NCBI GenBank assembly: GCA_005881895.1
Contig: VBCG01000150.1
Location: 1 to 45,100, forward strand
Length of the DNA stretch: 45,100 nucleotides
Origin: Betaproteobacteria bacterium
Lineage (GTDB): Bacteria > Pseudomonadota > Gammaproteobacteria > Burkholderiales > Casimicrobiaceae
Reading direction: 5' to 3'
Under the pieces are notes generated by a model. The model was not told the DNA's origin. It ran no database searches and saw only the letters and a program-made list of their open reading frames with translations. Positions 34,062 to 43,369 of the stretch are shown here, one piece after another (the first letter of the stretch is position 1; the number at the start of each line of letters is the position of its first letter). The position numbers and the translations under genes are program-made.

Positions 34062-35048
34062 ATGGCCGACTCCGACGCTGCGCCGTACGACGGTCTCTCG
34101 CCCGACCGCATTCTCGACGCGCTCGAAAGCGTCGGGATTCGCGGCGACGGCCGCCTGCTGGCGCTAAACAGTTACGAAAACCGCGTCTACCAGGTTTGGC
34201 TCGATGACGCGCCGCCGGTTATCGCTAAATTCTATCGGCCCGCACGGTGGACTGACGCGCAAATCCGCGAAGAGCACGCGTTTGTCGCCGAGTTGGTTGA
34301 ACGGGAGATTCCTGCCGTTCCCGCCTTGTCTTTGGCGAAGGCGACGCTCAACACGTTCGAAGGCTTTCGCTTCGCCGTCTACGCACGTTGCGGCGGACGC
34401 GCACCAGAGCTCGACCGCCGCGATACGCTGGTGCGCATCGGTCGTTACATCGCCCGCATTCATGCCGTCGGCGCAACGGCGCCGTTTGTTGCGCGGCCCG
34501 CGCTCACGGTCGACGAATTCGGCGTCGCGTCGCGCGATTACCTGTTAGCACACGATTTCTTGCCGCCCGATTTGCGCGCCGTGTGGCACGGCGTTGTCGA
34601 TCATGCGCTCGACAGCGTTCGGCGCGCGTTCGATCGTGCAGCGACGGTGTCATCGCTGCGCTTGCACGGCGATTGTCACGGTGGCAACGTGTTATGGACC
34701 GACGACGGCGCGCATTTCGTCGATTTCGACGACGCGCGCACGGGTCCCGCGGTTCAGGATCTGTGGATGCTAGTGTCCGGCGAGCGCGACGAAAGAGAGG
34801 CGCAACTCGTTGCGTTGCTGGAAGGTTACGAGGACTTCAACGATTTTGATCGCCGTGAGCTCATGCTGGTGGAAGCGCTCCGCACGCTTCGTCTCACTCA
34901 CTATTGCGCGTGGATCGCGCAGCGCTGGAACGATCCGGCGTTTCCGCTCGCGTTTCCATGGTTCAACACGCAACGCTACTGGCAGGATCGGATCCTTGAG
35001 CTTCGCGAGCAGATTGCTGCGATGGATGAGCCGCCCCTCCAGGCTTGA
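34062..35048 (+). CDS. srkA: Stress response kinase A (YihE/SrkA-type Ser/Thr kinase)
   Basis: A 328-residue RdoA/MazF-fold kinase in the aminoglycoside phosphotransferase superfamily. SrkA of E. coli protects against stress-induced death and limits MazEF activity. Seen here are ALNSYENRVYQV (nucleotide loop), VIAKFYRPARWTDAQIREEHAFVAEL (catalytic lysine and glutamate), LRLHGDCHGGNVLW (HxD catalytic loop) and HFVDFDDARTGPAVQDLWML (the metal-binding D). The C-terminal WFNTQRYWQDRILELREQ is typical. ATG at 34062 starts MADSDAAPYDGLSPD. The length fits the family. Confidence 0.93.
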   Translation: MADSDAAPYDGLSPDRILDALESVGIRGDGRLLALNSYENRVYQVWLDDAPPVIAKFYRPARWTDAQIREEHAFVAELVEREIPAVPALSLAKATLNTFEGFRFAVYARCGGRAPELDRRDTLVRIGRYIARIHAVGATAPFVARPALTVDEFGVASRDYLLAHDFLPPDLRAVWHGVVDHALDSVRRAFDRAATVSSLRLHGDCHGGNVLWTDDGAHFVDFDDARTGPAVQDLWMLVSGERDEREAQLVALLEGYEDFNDFDRRELMLVEALRTLRLTHYCAWIAQRWNDPAFPLAFPWFNTQRYWQDRILELREQIAAMDEPPLQA

Positions 35049-35126
35049 CATTCTCCACACTGTGAAATCTTCGCCGCTGCGCCGTTAGGCCTTGCGCTTT
35101 TTGGCATGCCGCGTACCATCGCCGTA

Positions 35127-36665
35127 ATGACGATGTCATACGCGCCGATCGTCTCAATTGCGCTTCTGTTCGCCGCCGCGTCGTCGTCGTGGGCCGATGG
35201 CTTCGCCGGCGGATTTCGCGACGCGCTCGGAGCGCGCTTCGACGCCGTCGCGAGTGTGCGCATAGCGCCAACGCCTCGTCCCAACGCGTTGCCTTTCGAC
35301 GCCGGCGGGACACTCCGTTACTGGAATCAGGTCGCGATCAATGCCAGCGGTCTTGATCACACGCCCGTTGCCGCCGGCGAAACGCGAGTCTTCGGCGAGC
35401 AGTTCGGTCCGGGACGTTCGAGCCGTGCGATGGCGATCGTCCATATCGCGATCTTCGACGCAGTCAACGCGATTGCCGGCGGCTACACGAGTTACTCGAA
35501 CGTTGCGCATGTCACGCCGGACGTCGCGATGAACGCGGCCATTGCCCAAGCCGCGCACGATACGTTGGCTGCATTGTATCCATCGCAGAGACCATCGTTC
35601 GACGCGATTCTCGCCGATGATTTGCGCTTAATGCTTCCGCGCGGACGACCGCACGCCGACGGCATCGTGCTCGGCGCGCGTGCCGCGGCTGCCATTCTGG
35701 AACTGCGCGCCAACGACGGCTCTGACCACGCCGAAGGCCGCATGGGCGACACGTACTCCCCAGGGTCGGATCCGGGTGACTGGCGGCAGGACCCGATCGG
35801 TCTATCGCCGCTCGCGTTGGGCTATCACTGGGGCGCCGTGAAACCGTTCGTGTTGCAATCCGGCGATCAATTTCGCGTCCCGCCGCCGGCGATGAGCAGC
35901 GTTGAATATACGAACGCATATGTCGAAGTAAAAAATGTCGGCGGAGATGGAATCGTCACGCCGACGGCGCGGACGGCGGAGCAAACGGTGATCGGAATTT
36001 ACTGGGCCTACGACGGCACGCCGAGCCTGTGCGCGCCGCCGCGTCTCTACAATCAGATCGCGACAACCATCGCCGGGCAGATGCGCACGAACGTCGTCGA
36101 CCTCGCCCGACTTCTCGCGCTCGTCAATGTCGCGATGGCCGATGCCGGAACGGCGATCTGGGACTCGAAGTACTGGTACGAGTTCTGGCGGCCCGTCACC
36201 GGCATTCGCGAATCCGATCCCGGCACCGGGCCGAGCGGCGCGGGGGACGGCAATGGCGAGACCGTCGGCGATACGTTGTTTACCCCGCTGGGCGCGCCTG
36301 CTTCCAATTTGCAGGGGCCCAATTTCACGCCGCCGTTCCCAGCGTATCCGTCGGGGCATGCCGGCTTTGGCGGGGCGCTGTTCCAGACGCTGCGGAATTT
36401 TTATCGGACCGATGCGATTGCCTTCACGTTCGTATCCGACGAATTCAACGGCACGACGCTCGATCACGAGGGCAACGTCAGGCCGCTCGTCGCGCGCAGC
36501 TTCAGTTCGCTATCGCAGGCAGAAGAAGAGAATGGCCAGAGTCGAATCTATCTCGGGATTCATTGGTCGTTCGACAAGACGCAGGGAATCGCGCAAGGTC
36601 GCAAGGTGGCCGACTATGTGTTCGCGAATGCATTCGTTCCCCAAACGACGCACCGAACACCGTAG
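35127..36665 (+). CDS. Secreted vanadium-haloperoxidase-like PAP2 superfamily protein
   Basis: A 512-residue exported protein. MTMSYAPIVSIALLFAAASSSWA is a signal peptide, so ATG at 35127 is preferred to 35106 seven codons earlier. The vanadate or phosphate site of the PAP2/chloroperoxidase fold is seen in KYWYEFWRPVTGIR, FPAYPSGHAGFGG (SGH) and RIYLGIHWSFDKTQGIAQGRKVAD (R and H). Bacterial members of this subgroup are mostly uncharacterised; they may oxidise halides with peroxide or act as phosphatases. Which applies here cannot be told from sequence. It follows srkA on the same strand and converges on the thioredoxin gene. Confidence 0.85.
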   Translation: MTMSYAPIVSIALLFAAASSSWADGFAGGFRDALGARFDAVASVRIAPTPRPNALPFDAGGTLRYWNQVAINASGLDHTPVAAGETRVFGEQFGPGRSSRAMAIVHIAIFDAVNAIAGGYTSYSNVAHVTPDVAMNAAIAQAAHDTLAALYPSQRPSFDAILADDLRLMLPRGRPHADGIVLGARAAAAILELRANDGSDHAEGRMGDTYSPGSDPGDWRQDPIGLSPLALGYHWGAVKPFVLQSGDQFRVPPPAMSSVEYTNAYVEVKNVGGDGIVTPTARTAEQTVIGIYWAYDGTPSLCAPPRLYNQIATTIAGQMRTNVVDLARLLALVNVAMADAGTAIWDSKYWYEFWRPVTGIRESDPGTGPSGAGDGNGETVGDTLFTPLGAPASNLQGPNFTPPFPAYPSGHAGFGGALFQTLRNFYRTDAIAFTFVSDEFNGTTLDHEGNVRPLVARSFSSLSQAEEENGQSRIYLGIHWSFDKTQGIAQGRKVADYVFANAFVPQTTHRTP

Positions 36666-36673
36666 CGCCCGCA

Positions 36674-37081
36674 TCAGTTCGCTTGCGCTCGGTTTTTCAG
36701 CAGCGCCGGTAATTCTCGAACTTCTTCGGGCGCACTGCTGACGGCGGTCGTCCGCTCCGCCATCTCGTCGACCAGCCGCGCGACGGTTCCTTCCTGCGGC
36801 AGCGACACGCCAAAATGCATCACGCTGTCGCCGCGATAGATTGCCAGCGTCGGAAAGTTCTCGACGTCGATATCGCCCGCAACGGCGCTATCGTCCTCGA
36901 TGTCGAGCCAGACAAAGGTGATGTTCGGCCTGGCGTTCGCGATCGCTTCAAATGCGCCGCGGAATTCCTTGCACGTGTCGCACCAATCTGCGCAGAGTGA
37001 GACGACGACCAGCCGCCCTTGATCCGCAAAGGCTGTTGCGACAGCGCCGCGCTCGGATTCTATAGTCGTGAGGACCGGCAT
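36674..37081 (-). CDS. Thioredoxin-family protein
   Basis: A 135-residue thioredoxin-fold protein. The active site is SLCADWCDTCKEFRGAF, a WCDTC variant of WCGPC, preceded by LVVVSLCADW. The cis-proline region is DVENFPTLAIYRG. A C-terminal tail of about 30 residues extends beyond the fold. The track start at 37144 runs into the TauD-type gene; MPVLTTIESERG at 37081 is preferred. It begins 7 nt after the dioxygenase stop, so the two are cotranscribed. The unusual DT dipeptide suggests a redox potential unlike that of TrxA, with an unknown client. Confidence 0.85.
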   Translation of the reverse strand: MPVLTTIESERGAVATAFADQGRLVVVSLCADWCDTCKEFRGAFEAIANARPNITFVWLDIEDDSAVAGDIDVENFPTLAIYRGDSVMHFGVSLPQEGTVARLVDEMAERTTAVSSAPEEVRELPALLKNRAQAN

Positions 37082-37088
37082 CGCGCTA

Positions 37089-37973
37089 TCAGGCCGCCCT
37101 CGTCCGGGCCGGCACTTCGCCCAGCACGGTGCAACGACGGACAACGCGGCGCTCGGTGAACGGGTCGTAGGGCGTCGCGCGATGCAACACGCAACGGTTG
37201 TCCCAAACGATCAGCTCACCAGGCTTCCAGCGATGCTCGTAAGTCAGGTCCGGATGAATGGCGAGCGCGTTCAACTGCTCGATCAGCGCCCTGCCCTCGG
37301 CGTACGGCATGCCGACGATGTATTCCGCATGATCGCCGAGATAGAGACAATCGCGACCCGTTTCGGGATGCGTTCGAACCACCGGATGGTCGACCGGCGG
37401 GATTTCGGCCCGCTGCGCGTCCGACAACGGATCTTCGCCGTGACGCCGGCTGCGCGAAAAATCGAGATTGTGCACGGCGCGCAGGTCGTCGATACGTGCT
37501 TTCCATCCGGCATCGAGGCGCTCATACGCGCCGTACATGTCGCAGAAATGCGTCTCGCCACCCTGCGCCGGCACCATCTCGCCATAGATGATCGTCGCCT
37601 GTCCGGTGACGCGCTGCCACGACCCGTCCGTATGCCAATGCAGCGTTCCCCTGTCCGGATGGCGGCCGTTGGGCTTGCCGTCTTCATCGAGATTCGAGAG
37701 TCGATAGAGCTCGGGAAAGCCGTCAGCGTGATATTGGCTCATGACGTGAATCTGCACGTCACCGAACCGTCGCGCGAACAAGACCTGACGCCCGGAAGGA
37801 AGGTCGTGCGGGCCGAACAGCAACACTTGATAACGCAAAAACGCCTCGTAGATCGCGCGAAACAATTCGTCGCCGATGTCGTCCGCGAGATTCACGCCGA
37901 TGATCTCGGCCCCGAGATTCGCTGTCAGCGGCCGAACTTCGAACGGCCAATCGAACGCATGTGCGGATGTCAT
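37089..37973 (-). CDS. TauD/TfdA-family Fe(II)/2-oxoglutarate dioxygenase
   Basis: A 294-residue non-heme iron oxygenase. The facial triad is seen as H and D in LHWHTDGSWQRV and the distal H in CVLHRATPYDPF; the 2-oxoglutarate arginine is in RRVVRRCTVLGE. The start is MTSAHAFDWPFEVRPL at 37973; the track start 38090 adds an atypical leader. TauD releases sulfite from taurine and TfdA removes glyoxylate from aryloxyacetates; relatives act on many substrates. The substrate here is open, though the window also has sulfite reductase and a ComA-type enzyme. It is divergent from the amidohydrolase gene (76 nt gap) and upstream of the thioredoxin gene. Confidence 0.9.
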   Translation of the reverse strand: MTSAHAFDWPFEVRPLTANLGAEIIGVNLADDIGDELFRAIYEAFLRYQVLLFGPHDLPSGRQVLFARRFGDVQIHVMSQYHADGFPELYRLSNLDEDGKPNGRHPDRGTLHWHTDGSWQRVTGQATIIYGEMVPAQGGETHFCDMYGAYERLDAGWKARIDDLRAVHNLDFSRSRRHGEDPLSDAQRAEIPPVDHPVVRTHPETGRDCLYLGDHAEYIVGMPYAEGRALIEQLNALAIHPDLTYEHRWKPGELIVWDNRCVLHRATPYDPFTERRVVRRCTVLGEVPARTRAA

Positions 37974-38049
37974 CGTGTCGGGCCTCTTCGCGTGCTTTGA
38001 TCGCAGATGGGCATAATCGATTGTCGGATCATCACCGAGGAACTTTGCC

Positions 38050-38868
38050 ATGGGCAATGGGATTGACTCGCACTGCCACGTTTTCGACACGGCCGGGTTT
38101 CCGTATTCGCCCGACGCCGTCTATCAACCGCCACCGCACGAGGCCGGCACGGCATCCGAGCTTGCCGCGGTACTCGACGCTCATGATCTCTCGCATGCGC
38201 TGCTGGTCAATCCGACGAGCGGCTACCGTTACGACAATCGTTGCATGATAGCGGCAATCCGCGGCTCGAACGGGCGTTTCAAAGGGATCGCGCGCGTGCC
38301 GCCCGACGCCGATGAACACACGCTCAACGACTTGGACAATGCCGGCGTGATCGGTATCCGCCTCGATCTACTCGCCGACGGCGTCGACGTCTTGCAGCAT
38401 CCCGCCATGCCGCGGCTTCTCGCGCAGGTTCGGGAGAGGCGCTGGCAGTTGCACGTCCAATGTGAACGCGACCAGTTGCACGACGCCGTCGGGACGCTCC
38501 GCGCAGCGAACATTCCGCTGGTCATCGATCACTGCGGTCGCCCTGAGCCCGCGAACGGGGTGACGCAGCCGGGATTCAAAGCGCTGCTCGAGCTCGGTCG
38601 CGACGGACATTTCGTCAAGTTGTCCGGACCGTTTCGCTTCTCGCGGCAGCCGGTCCCTTATGCCGACGCCGAGCCGTTTGTCGCCGCGTTGATCGACGCA
38701 TTTACCGTCAAACGTTGCGTGTGGGGCTCGGATTGGCCCTTTCTGCGTCTTGGCCAACGGATGGATTACGGTCCAGTGCTGGCACAGCTTGCACGGTGGC
38801 TACCTGGCGAGCGCGATCGTCGGCGCGTGTTGTGGGATACCCCGGCGCGGCTGTTTGGCTTTGCTTGA
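38050..38868 (+). CDS. Amidohydrolase 2 family (2-pyrone-4,6-dicarboxylate hydrolase-like)
   Basis: A 272-residue TIM-barrel metal hydrolase. DSHCHVFD near the start gives the HxH metal pair, IPLVIDHCGRPEP carries another histidine and VWGSDWPFLRL the C-terminal aspartate. The length and motifs fit the LigI-like group that opens lactone rings such as 2-pyrone-4,6-dicarboxylate in aromatic breakdown. Many relatives have other substrates. ATG at 38050 (MGNGIDSHCH) has GAGGAA about 9 nt upstream. It converges on the dctM-like gene with a 7-nt gap and may serve the same catabolic route as the transporter. Confidence 0.87.
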   Translation: MGNGIDSHCHVFDTAGFPYSPDAVYQPPPHEAGTASELAAVLDAHDLSHALLVNPTSGYRYDNRCMIAAIRGSNGRFKGIARVPPDADEHTLNDLDNAGVIGIRLDLLADGVDVLQHPAMPRLLAQVRERRWQLHVQCERDQLHDAVGTLRAANIPLVIDHCGRPEPANGVTQPGFKALLELGRDGHFVKLSGPFRFSRQPVPYADAEPFVAALIDAFTVKRCVWGSDWPFLRLGQRMDYGPVLAQLARWLPGERDRRRVLWDTPARLFGFA

Positions 38869-38875
38869 TCACCGA

Positions 38876-40216
38876 TCACGGCGGACAGATGTAGCCTGTT
38901 CCGCCCGGTGCCTTGAAGCAGCCGACGGACTCAGGCAGCAGCTGCTTCGGCAACCACAACACCACTTTGGGGAACAAGACGGTGAAGGTAATCGTCAGGA
39001 AAAATACGATGTAGAGCGGCAGCGAGCGCACGACTGCCTTCCCGAAGCCAACGCCGACGTATTTCGACGCGACCAGCAGCGACAGCCCGTACGGCGGCGT
39101 GATCAGGCCGAAGACGAGCGTCGTGATGATCACCACGCCCAAATGCAATGGGTTGATGTTGCCGACCTCACCCAGCTTGCGAATGATCGGCATGAAGATG
39201 ATGATCGCCGGGACGGCGTCGATGAAGTCGCCGACGATCACGAACAACGCGACCAGCAGGAACATGATCGTCGCGCCGTCGGTGCCCGCAAATGCGGTTA
39301 TGTAGCCAGCGACGATGTCGGGACCGCGCAGGAACGCGACCATCCACCCGAACGCCGAGGCGCCGGCGACGGCCCCAAGTGGCAGCGAATAAAGCAAGCC
39401 AGCGTACATGAAGTCGCGCGGCAGCTCGCGGATGTGCCCGCGATTCAATGCCGGGATCAGCACGACCAGGATGTAAACGGCGGCGATCATGCCCGCCTCG
39501 GTTGGCGTGAACCAGCCGCTCAGGATGCCGCCCATGATGATCACCGGAATGACCAGCGGCAGCGCAGAGCCCCTCGCCGCAATCACGACTTCGGTAAACG
39601 GTGCGCGCTTTTTCATCACACCGACCGGCCCGAAGAAGTAGCTGTACACCATGAGGCCAATGCCGATCAGCACGCCGGGGACGACGCCCGCCAGAAACAG
39701 GCCGCCGATCGATACGTCACCGGTCGCGCCGTAGACGACGGCCATGATGCTGGGCGGAATCAAGTTCGCCATCGTCGACGCAGAGGCGATGAGCGCGGCG
39801 GTGAACGCGCGGTCGTAGCCCTCCTTCGCCATGTCGTGCGCGATCGTGCGGCTCAGCACGGCGACGTCGGCGACCGAAGAGCCCGAGATGCCGGCGAAAA
39901 ACATGCTGAACAGCGTCACCACCTGGGCGAGCCCGCCGCGCAGATGTCCGACGAGGGTCTGTGACAGGCGGATCATGCGGGTCGCCACATCGGACGAAGC
40001 CATCAGCTCGCCGACCAGCAGAAAGAACGGCACCGCGAGCAGCGTCTCGGAATCGATGCCGTGAAAGAGCTGCCCGATCATCGACTGCATGCTGATCGGG
40101 GTGAAGACCGTTGCGACCAGTACGCCGGCGATGAGCGCGAAGGTCACCGGCACTCCCATGTATCCGAACGTGAGGAACAGCACGGTCATGAGGAGCAGGA
40201 CTGCCGACGCGCTCAT
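38876..40216 (-). CDS. dctM: TRAP transporter large permease (DctM)
   Basis: A 446-residue membrane protein of the TRAP DctM family with about twelve membrane segments. Typical stretches are AVPFFLLVGELMASSDVATRM, FAGISGSSVADVAVL (the re-entrant hairpin motif), IPPSIMAVVYG and FTPTEAGMIAAVYIL, with GLITPPYGLSLL near the C-terminus. It uses the sodium gradient to import the ligand delivered by the DctP-type receptor. The start at 40216 (MSASAVLLLM) overlaps the dctQ stop by 4 nt (ATGA). The C-terminal extension FKAPGGTGYICPP is slightly longer than usual. Confidence 0.95.
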   Translation of the reverse strand: MSASAVLLLMTVLFLTFGYMGVPVTFALIAGVLVATVFTPISMQSMIGQLFHGIDSETLLAVPFFLLVGELMASSDVATRMIRLSQTLVGHLRGGLAQVVTLFSMFFAGISGSSVADVAVLSRTIAHDMAKEGYDRAFTAALIASASTMANLIPPSIMAVVYGATGDVSIGGLFLAGVVPGVLIGIGLMVYSYFFGPVGVMKKRAPFTEVVIAARGSALPLVIPVIIMGGILSGWFTPTEAGMIAAVYILVVLIPALNRGHIRELPRDFMYAGLLYSLPLGAVAGASAFGWMVAFLRGPDIVAGYITAFAGTDGATIMFLLVALFVIVGDFIDAVPAIIIFMPIIRKLGEVGNINPLHLGVVIITTLVFGLITPPYGLSLLVASKYVGVGFGKAVVRSLPLYIVFFLTITFTVLFPKVVLWLPKQLLPESVGCFKAPGGTGYICPP

Positions 40217-40764
40217 AACACCGGCTCCCGCGTATCGTCCCGGTCTTCGGGGCCCTCGAATCCGTGCTTCCAGCCGTTGACGAGCTGCTCGATGGTAAAG
40301 AGCGCGATGAGCACGCCGGCCACGGGCACGATCGCCGTGTAGACGGTGAGCGGGACCAGCGATGGCATCCGATAGCTGCCGAGATCGAGGAGCGCATTCT
40401 TCCAGCCGAACCAAACGAGCAGGACGGCAACGATCAGCACGATCACGCGGTTAGTGATCTCGATTGTCGTGCGCGGCGCGCCGGTCATGCGCTTGGTAAT
40501 CTCGGTCAGATAGAAATGATCGTTGCGTCGCGTGGCGGCGGCCATGCCGATAAACACACCCCAGGCGAAGAACGCCGTCGTAACCTGTTGCAGCCACAGC
40601 CACGGCGCGCCGATCGTCCGCGTGACAACGTCGCAGAACACCGCCAGCGTGAACATGGTGATGCATACGCCGCACAGGATCATCAGCAGCGCTTCCAGCG
40701 GATCGAACAGCTTCCATTTGAGTTGCCGGTGACGCTGCAGGATCAACGCACGGAAATCGGCCAT
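40213..40764 (-). CDS. dctQ: TRAP transporter small permease (DctQ)
   Basis: A 183-residue protein with four membrane segments, the small subunit that scaffolds the DctM permease. Visible family features are LEALLMILCGVCITMFTLAVFCDVVTRTIG, WLQQVTTAFFAWGVFIGMAAATRRNDHFYL and LVPLTVYTAIVPVAGVLIALF. The track start 40839 precedes the family start; ATG at 40764 (MADFRALILQRH) is chosen. A hairpin with a T-rich tail separates it from the upstream dctP gene, so receptor mRNA may be more abundant than that of the permease. Confidence 0.93.
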   Translation of the reverse strand: MADFRALILQRHRQLKWKLFDPLEALLMILCGVCITMFTLAVFCDVVTRTIGAPWLWLQQVTTAFFAWGVFIGMAAATRRNDHFYLTEITKRMTGAPRTTIEITNRVIVLIVAVLLVWFGWKNALLDLGSYRMPSLVPLTVYTAIVPVAGVLIALFTIEQLVNGWKHGFEGPEDRDDTREPVL

Positions 40765-40794
40765 ATCAGTGTCGATGTAGACGAGTGAAGGACA

Positions 40795-40831
40795 TAAAAC
40801 CGGCCTGAGACGCGAGTCGCGCCGCAGGCCG
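40795..40831 (-). terminator. Hairpin between dctP and dctQ (attenuator or partial terminator)
   Basis: On the minus strand CGGCCTG pairs with CAGGCCG around an inner CGCG-ACT-CGCG hairpin, and GTTTTAT follows. It begins about 15 nt after the dctP stop. Such a structure between receptor and permease genes commonly lowers permease expression; here that role is inferred. Confidence 0.6.
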
Positions 40832-40845
40832 TAACGCAAAGCGAA

Positions 40846-41853
40846 TTACTTGACGTCGCGAACGAGCTTCAGGAGCTTCACCGCGTGCGGGCCGAGCTCT
40901 TGCGCGAGCTGGTCCTGGATCGGTTGCGCCGCCTTGATGAAGCCGGCTTTGTCGACACCCTCGACAACCTTCACGCCGATCGTCTTCAGTTTGTCGGCCG
41001 AATCCTTCTCCAACTGCAGCGCCATCGCCGGCTCCTTTTTGCTGACTTCGTCAGCGGCGGCCTGAACCCACTTCTGCTGCTCGGGCGTCAGACTGTTCCA
41101 GGTTTTTTCGCTCACCCAGATGCAGTTGTTGTTGGCCTCGTGCTCCGTCATCGACAGAATCGGCGCCACTTCGTAGTGCTTGTTGGCGAGATAAACATTG
41201 ACCCCGTTCTCGGAAACAATGACCACGCCGGTTTGCAGCGACGTGTAGACCTCGCCGAACGGCATATGTACGGTCTGCGCGCCATAGGCGGGGAAGAGCG
41301 TGTCCTCGGTCTTGGTCGCCTGGACACGGACCTTCTGACCTTTGATGTCGTCGATCGATTTCACCTCCTTCTTGCTGTACATGTTACGCATGCCCATCGT
41401 CAGCAGCCCGAGCACTTGCGCGCCCTGGACCTGATCTTTGATCATTGCGCGAAATTCCTCTGCGATCGCCGGATCGGCGAGCGCTTTAGCCAAATGCTGC
41501 TGATCGCGGAAGATGAAGTGCAGCGAGAACACGCCGGCCTGCGGTGCCAACGTCGAAGCGTTCGCCGTCGACGTAATGACGAAATCGATGTCGCCCGCGC
41601 GCATCTTCTGCAGCATCTGCGGTTCCTGGCCGAGCTGTGCGCCCGGGAACTGATTGATGCTGAACTTTCCACCGCTTAGCTCTTTCAGCTTCGCGTCGAA
41701 GATGTTCGCGGCGATGCCGTACGCCGTCGTCGTCGGCTGGTCATACGCGAAGCTGAACTGACGCGCCGCCTGCGCCTGCGCGTCGGACAGGGCGAGCGAC
41801 GCGATGCAAAAAACGGTGACTCCCAATGTCTTTAGACTGATGTAACCACTCAT
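40846..41853 (-). CDS. dctP: TRAP transporter substrate-binding protein (DctP)
   Basis: A 335-residue periplasmic receptor. The signal peptide MSGYISLKTLGVTVFCIASLALSDAQAQA is followed by FSFAYDQPTTTAYGIAANIF. The DctP family core is seen in LSGGKFSINQFPGAQLGQEPQMLQKMRAGDIDF, IDDIKGQKVRVQATKTEDTLFPAYGAQTV (carboxylate-binding arginine) and PFGEVYTSLQTGVV. The ligand is an organic acid not predictable by eye. ATG at 41853 has a strong GGAGG ribosome binding site 8 nt upstream, which rejects the longer track start at 42000. It is the first gene of the dctP-dctQ-dctM run. Confidence 0.95.
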   Translation of the reverse strand: MSGYISLKTLGVTVFCIASLALSDAQAQAARQFSFAYDQPTTTAYGIAANIFDAKLKELSGGKFSINQFPGAQLGQEPQMLQKMRAGDIDFVITSTANASTLAPQAGVFSLHFIFRDQQHLAKALADPAIAEEFRAMIKDQVQGAQVLGLLTMGMRNMYSKKEVKSIDDIKGQKVRVQATKTEDTLFPAYGAQTVHMPFGEVYTSLQTGVVIVSENGVNVYLANKHYEVAPILSMTEHEANNNCIWVSEKTWNSLTPEQQKWVQAAADEVSKKEPAMALQLEKDSADKLKTIGVKVVEGVDKAGFIKAAQPIQDQLAQELGPHAVKLLKLVRDVK

Positions 41854-41945
41854 TGATATTTCCTCCGGTTGTGCAGCGCAAAACCCGTCAAACGCTGACC
41901 GCCGCGAAGTATGGCTGATCGCGGCCGGCGTGTGAAACAAAATGA

Positions 41946-41969
41946 AAACGGCGGCCGAGGCCGCCGTTT
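41946..41969 (-). terminator. Intrinsic terminator of the beta-propeller gene
   Basis: On the minus strand AAACGGCGGC-CTCG-GCCGCCGTTT is a perfect 10-bp stem with a 4-nt loop, followed by TTCATTTTG. It starts about 27 nt beyond the stop codon of the beta-propeller gene and ends before the dctP ribosome binding site. Confidence 0.85.
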
Positions 41970-41996
41970 CGTTGAGAAAAACGTTACCTTGACCGC

Positions 41997-43268
41997 TCAA
42001 TCGTCGTCATGGGACTCGCCCGGAGCCCCGAAGACAGCGATGCATCCATTGAGGCAGTTTGGGAAAACATTGTTCGCAGGCAACGGCACGAACGCATGAT
42101 TGTTGCGAGGATTGACGGCCACCGAATGCGCGGTTCCCGCCGGATGCACGCCCGCCACCGCGGCAACGTTGAACGTCGGCACAACTTGGACGAGTGCTTG
42201 ACTCACTGCGTCGATGACGCCAAGGACCGGGCCCGAAGGGTTGTTGCGGGATGCCGTGTAGTAGCGCCCGTCGCCTTCGTTGAACCAGACTTCGTCCGAT
42301 CCGCCGACGCCCGCAACCATTTTCAGTACATTGCCTGTCTTTGCGTCCATAACGACTTGGATCGGCGCGGCCGTCTTCGGATCCGCGGGGGTCCACGGCA
42401 GGCCGGCCGTGTCAAAAATCACGCTACAGCCGACAAGCAAATTCTGATGCGGTCCAAGCGTGAGGCCCGCGGGTTGACAGACATCCACCTGATACAGCTT
42501 CTCTACTGTGCCGTTCGGATTGATTCGGGCCACTGCGCCGTGTGGACCGCTGCCGCCGTTGCCGTTCAACTCCGGTATCGATAGATAGAACCGGCCGGTT
42601 CCGGCATCCCACACCGGCTGCTCGGCGCCATTCGTGGCGTCGGTGAACGTGATCCTGCAGGGCGGCGTGCCGCAAGCCTTCGTGTCGGCCGTCAGTTTTC
42701 CGGTCTGCTTGTTGACCTTGATCAAGCTCGCAAACGGCGGACTGTCGGCGTTATTGACGACCAGCAGCAGCCCGTCCGCGGGATCGTAGGCCAATTCATC
42801 GGCGCGAAGTCCCGTGTCGCCGCCCGTCGAAGCCGTGTCGAGAATCGCGTCGGTATTGAGATCGATCGTGACCACTCTGCTGGGAGCGTCGGTGACGAAG
42901 AGAATGTGCCCGGCGACCGCGACGCCGTTCGGACCCGACGTGTCGTTGCTACCCGTGAAGCCTTTGAAGCCTCCCTTGATCTGCCTTACGAACGTCCCTT
43001 TTTTGGCATCGATCACATCGACAACAGCGTTGGAGCGATCGGCGAGATAGTAGAGCTGCGTGTTGGCGTCGACCCAGCTGATATCGAACACATACATCTT
43101 GCCGGACGCATTCGTTGTGGTCCCGGGGACGGCAACGGAGCCGAGAAACCGAACGGCGCCGGCGCCGTCCTCCTCATCATCGGCGAGTGCGACCTGCGCG
43201 CTGAAGGCGAGGATGGAAACCGTTGCGACGATCGGCAACAAAAAGGCACGTGAGTGTTGGCGAAACAT
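41997..43268 (-). CDS. Secreted beta-propeller protein of unknown function
   Basis: A 423-residue protein exported by the signal peptide MFRQHSRAFLLPIVATVSILAFSAQVALA. The mature part is a run of beta-propeller-like blades (for example YYLADRSNAVVDVIDAKKGTFVRQIKGGFKGF, LFVTDAPSRVVTIDLNTDAILD and LLLVVNNADSPPFASLIKVNK), as in NHL/YVTN or lactonase-type propellers. Two cysteine pairs (KACGTPPCRI, NCLNGCIAVF) may form disulfides. The extreme C-terminus is acidic (ESHDDD). No catalytic motif is evident. The start has a strong GGAGG site 7 nt upstream. It is isolated by its own terminator. Function unknown. Confidence 0.8.
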   Translation of the reverse strand: MFRQHSRAFLLPIVATVSILAFSAQVALADDEEDGAGAVRFLGSVAVPGTTTNASGKMYVFDISWVDANTQLYYLADRSNAVVDVIDAKKGTFVRQIKGGFKGFTGSNDTSGPNGVAVAGHILFVTDAPSRVVTIDLNTDAILDTASTGGDTGLRADELAYDPADGLLLVVNNADSPPFASLIKVNKQTGKLTADTKACGTPPCRITFTDATNGAEQPVWDAGTGRFYLSIPELNGNGGSGPHGAVARINPNGTVEKLYQVDVCQPAGLTLGPHQNLLVGCSVIFDTAGLPWTPADPKTAAPIQVVMDAKTGNVLKMVAGVGGSDEVWFNEGDGRYYTASRNNPSGPVLGVIDAVSQALVQVVPTFNVAAVAGVHPAGTAHSVAVNPRNNHAFVPLPANNVFPNCLNGCIAVFGAPGESHDDD

Positions 43269-43369
43269 TTGCGACCTCCTTTTTTGCGAGCCACGACATG
43301 CCGCTGCGTGTCAGCGGCGCTCTGAGTGATCGACTTGCCGCTCCCGGAGCCGCCGACCATTGTCGTTTT

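Noticed and set aside
38750-39964. 404-codon plus-strand frame rich in D, H, R and Q
   Set aside because: Antisense of the TRAP DctM gene; the biased composition is the mirror of hydrophobic membrane codons.
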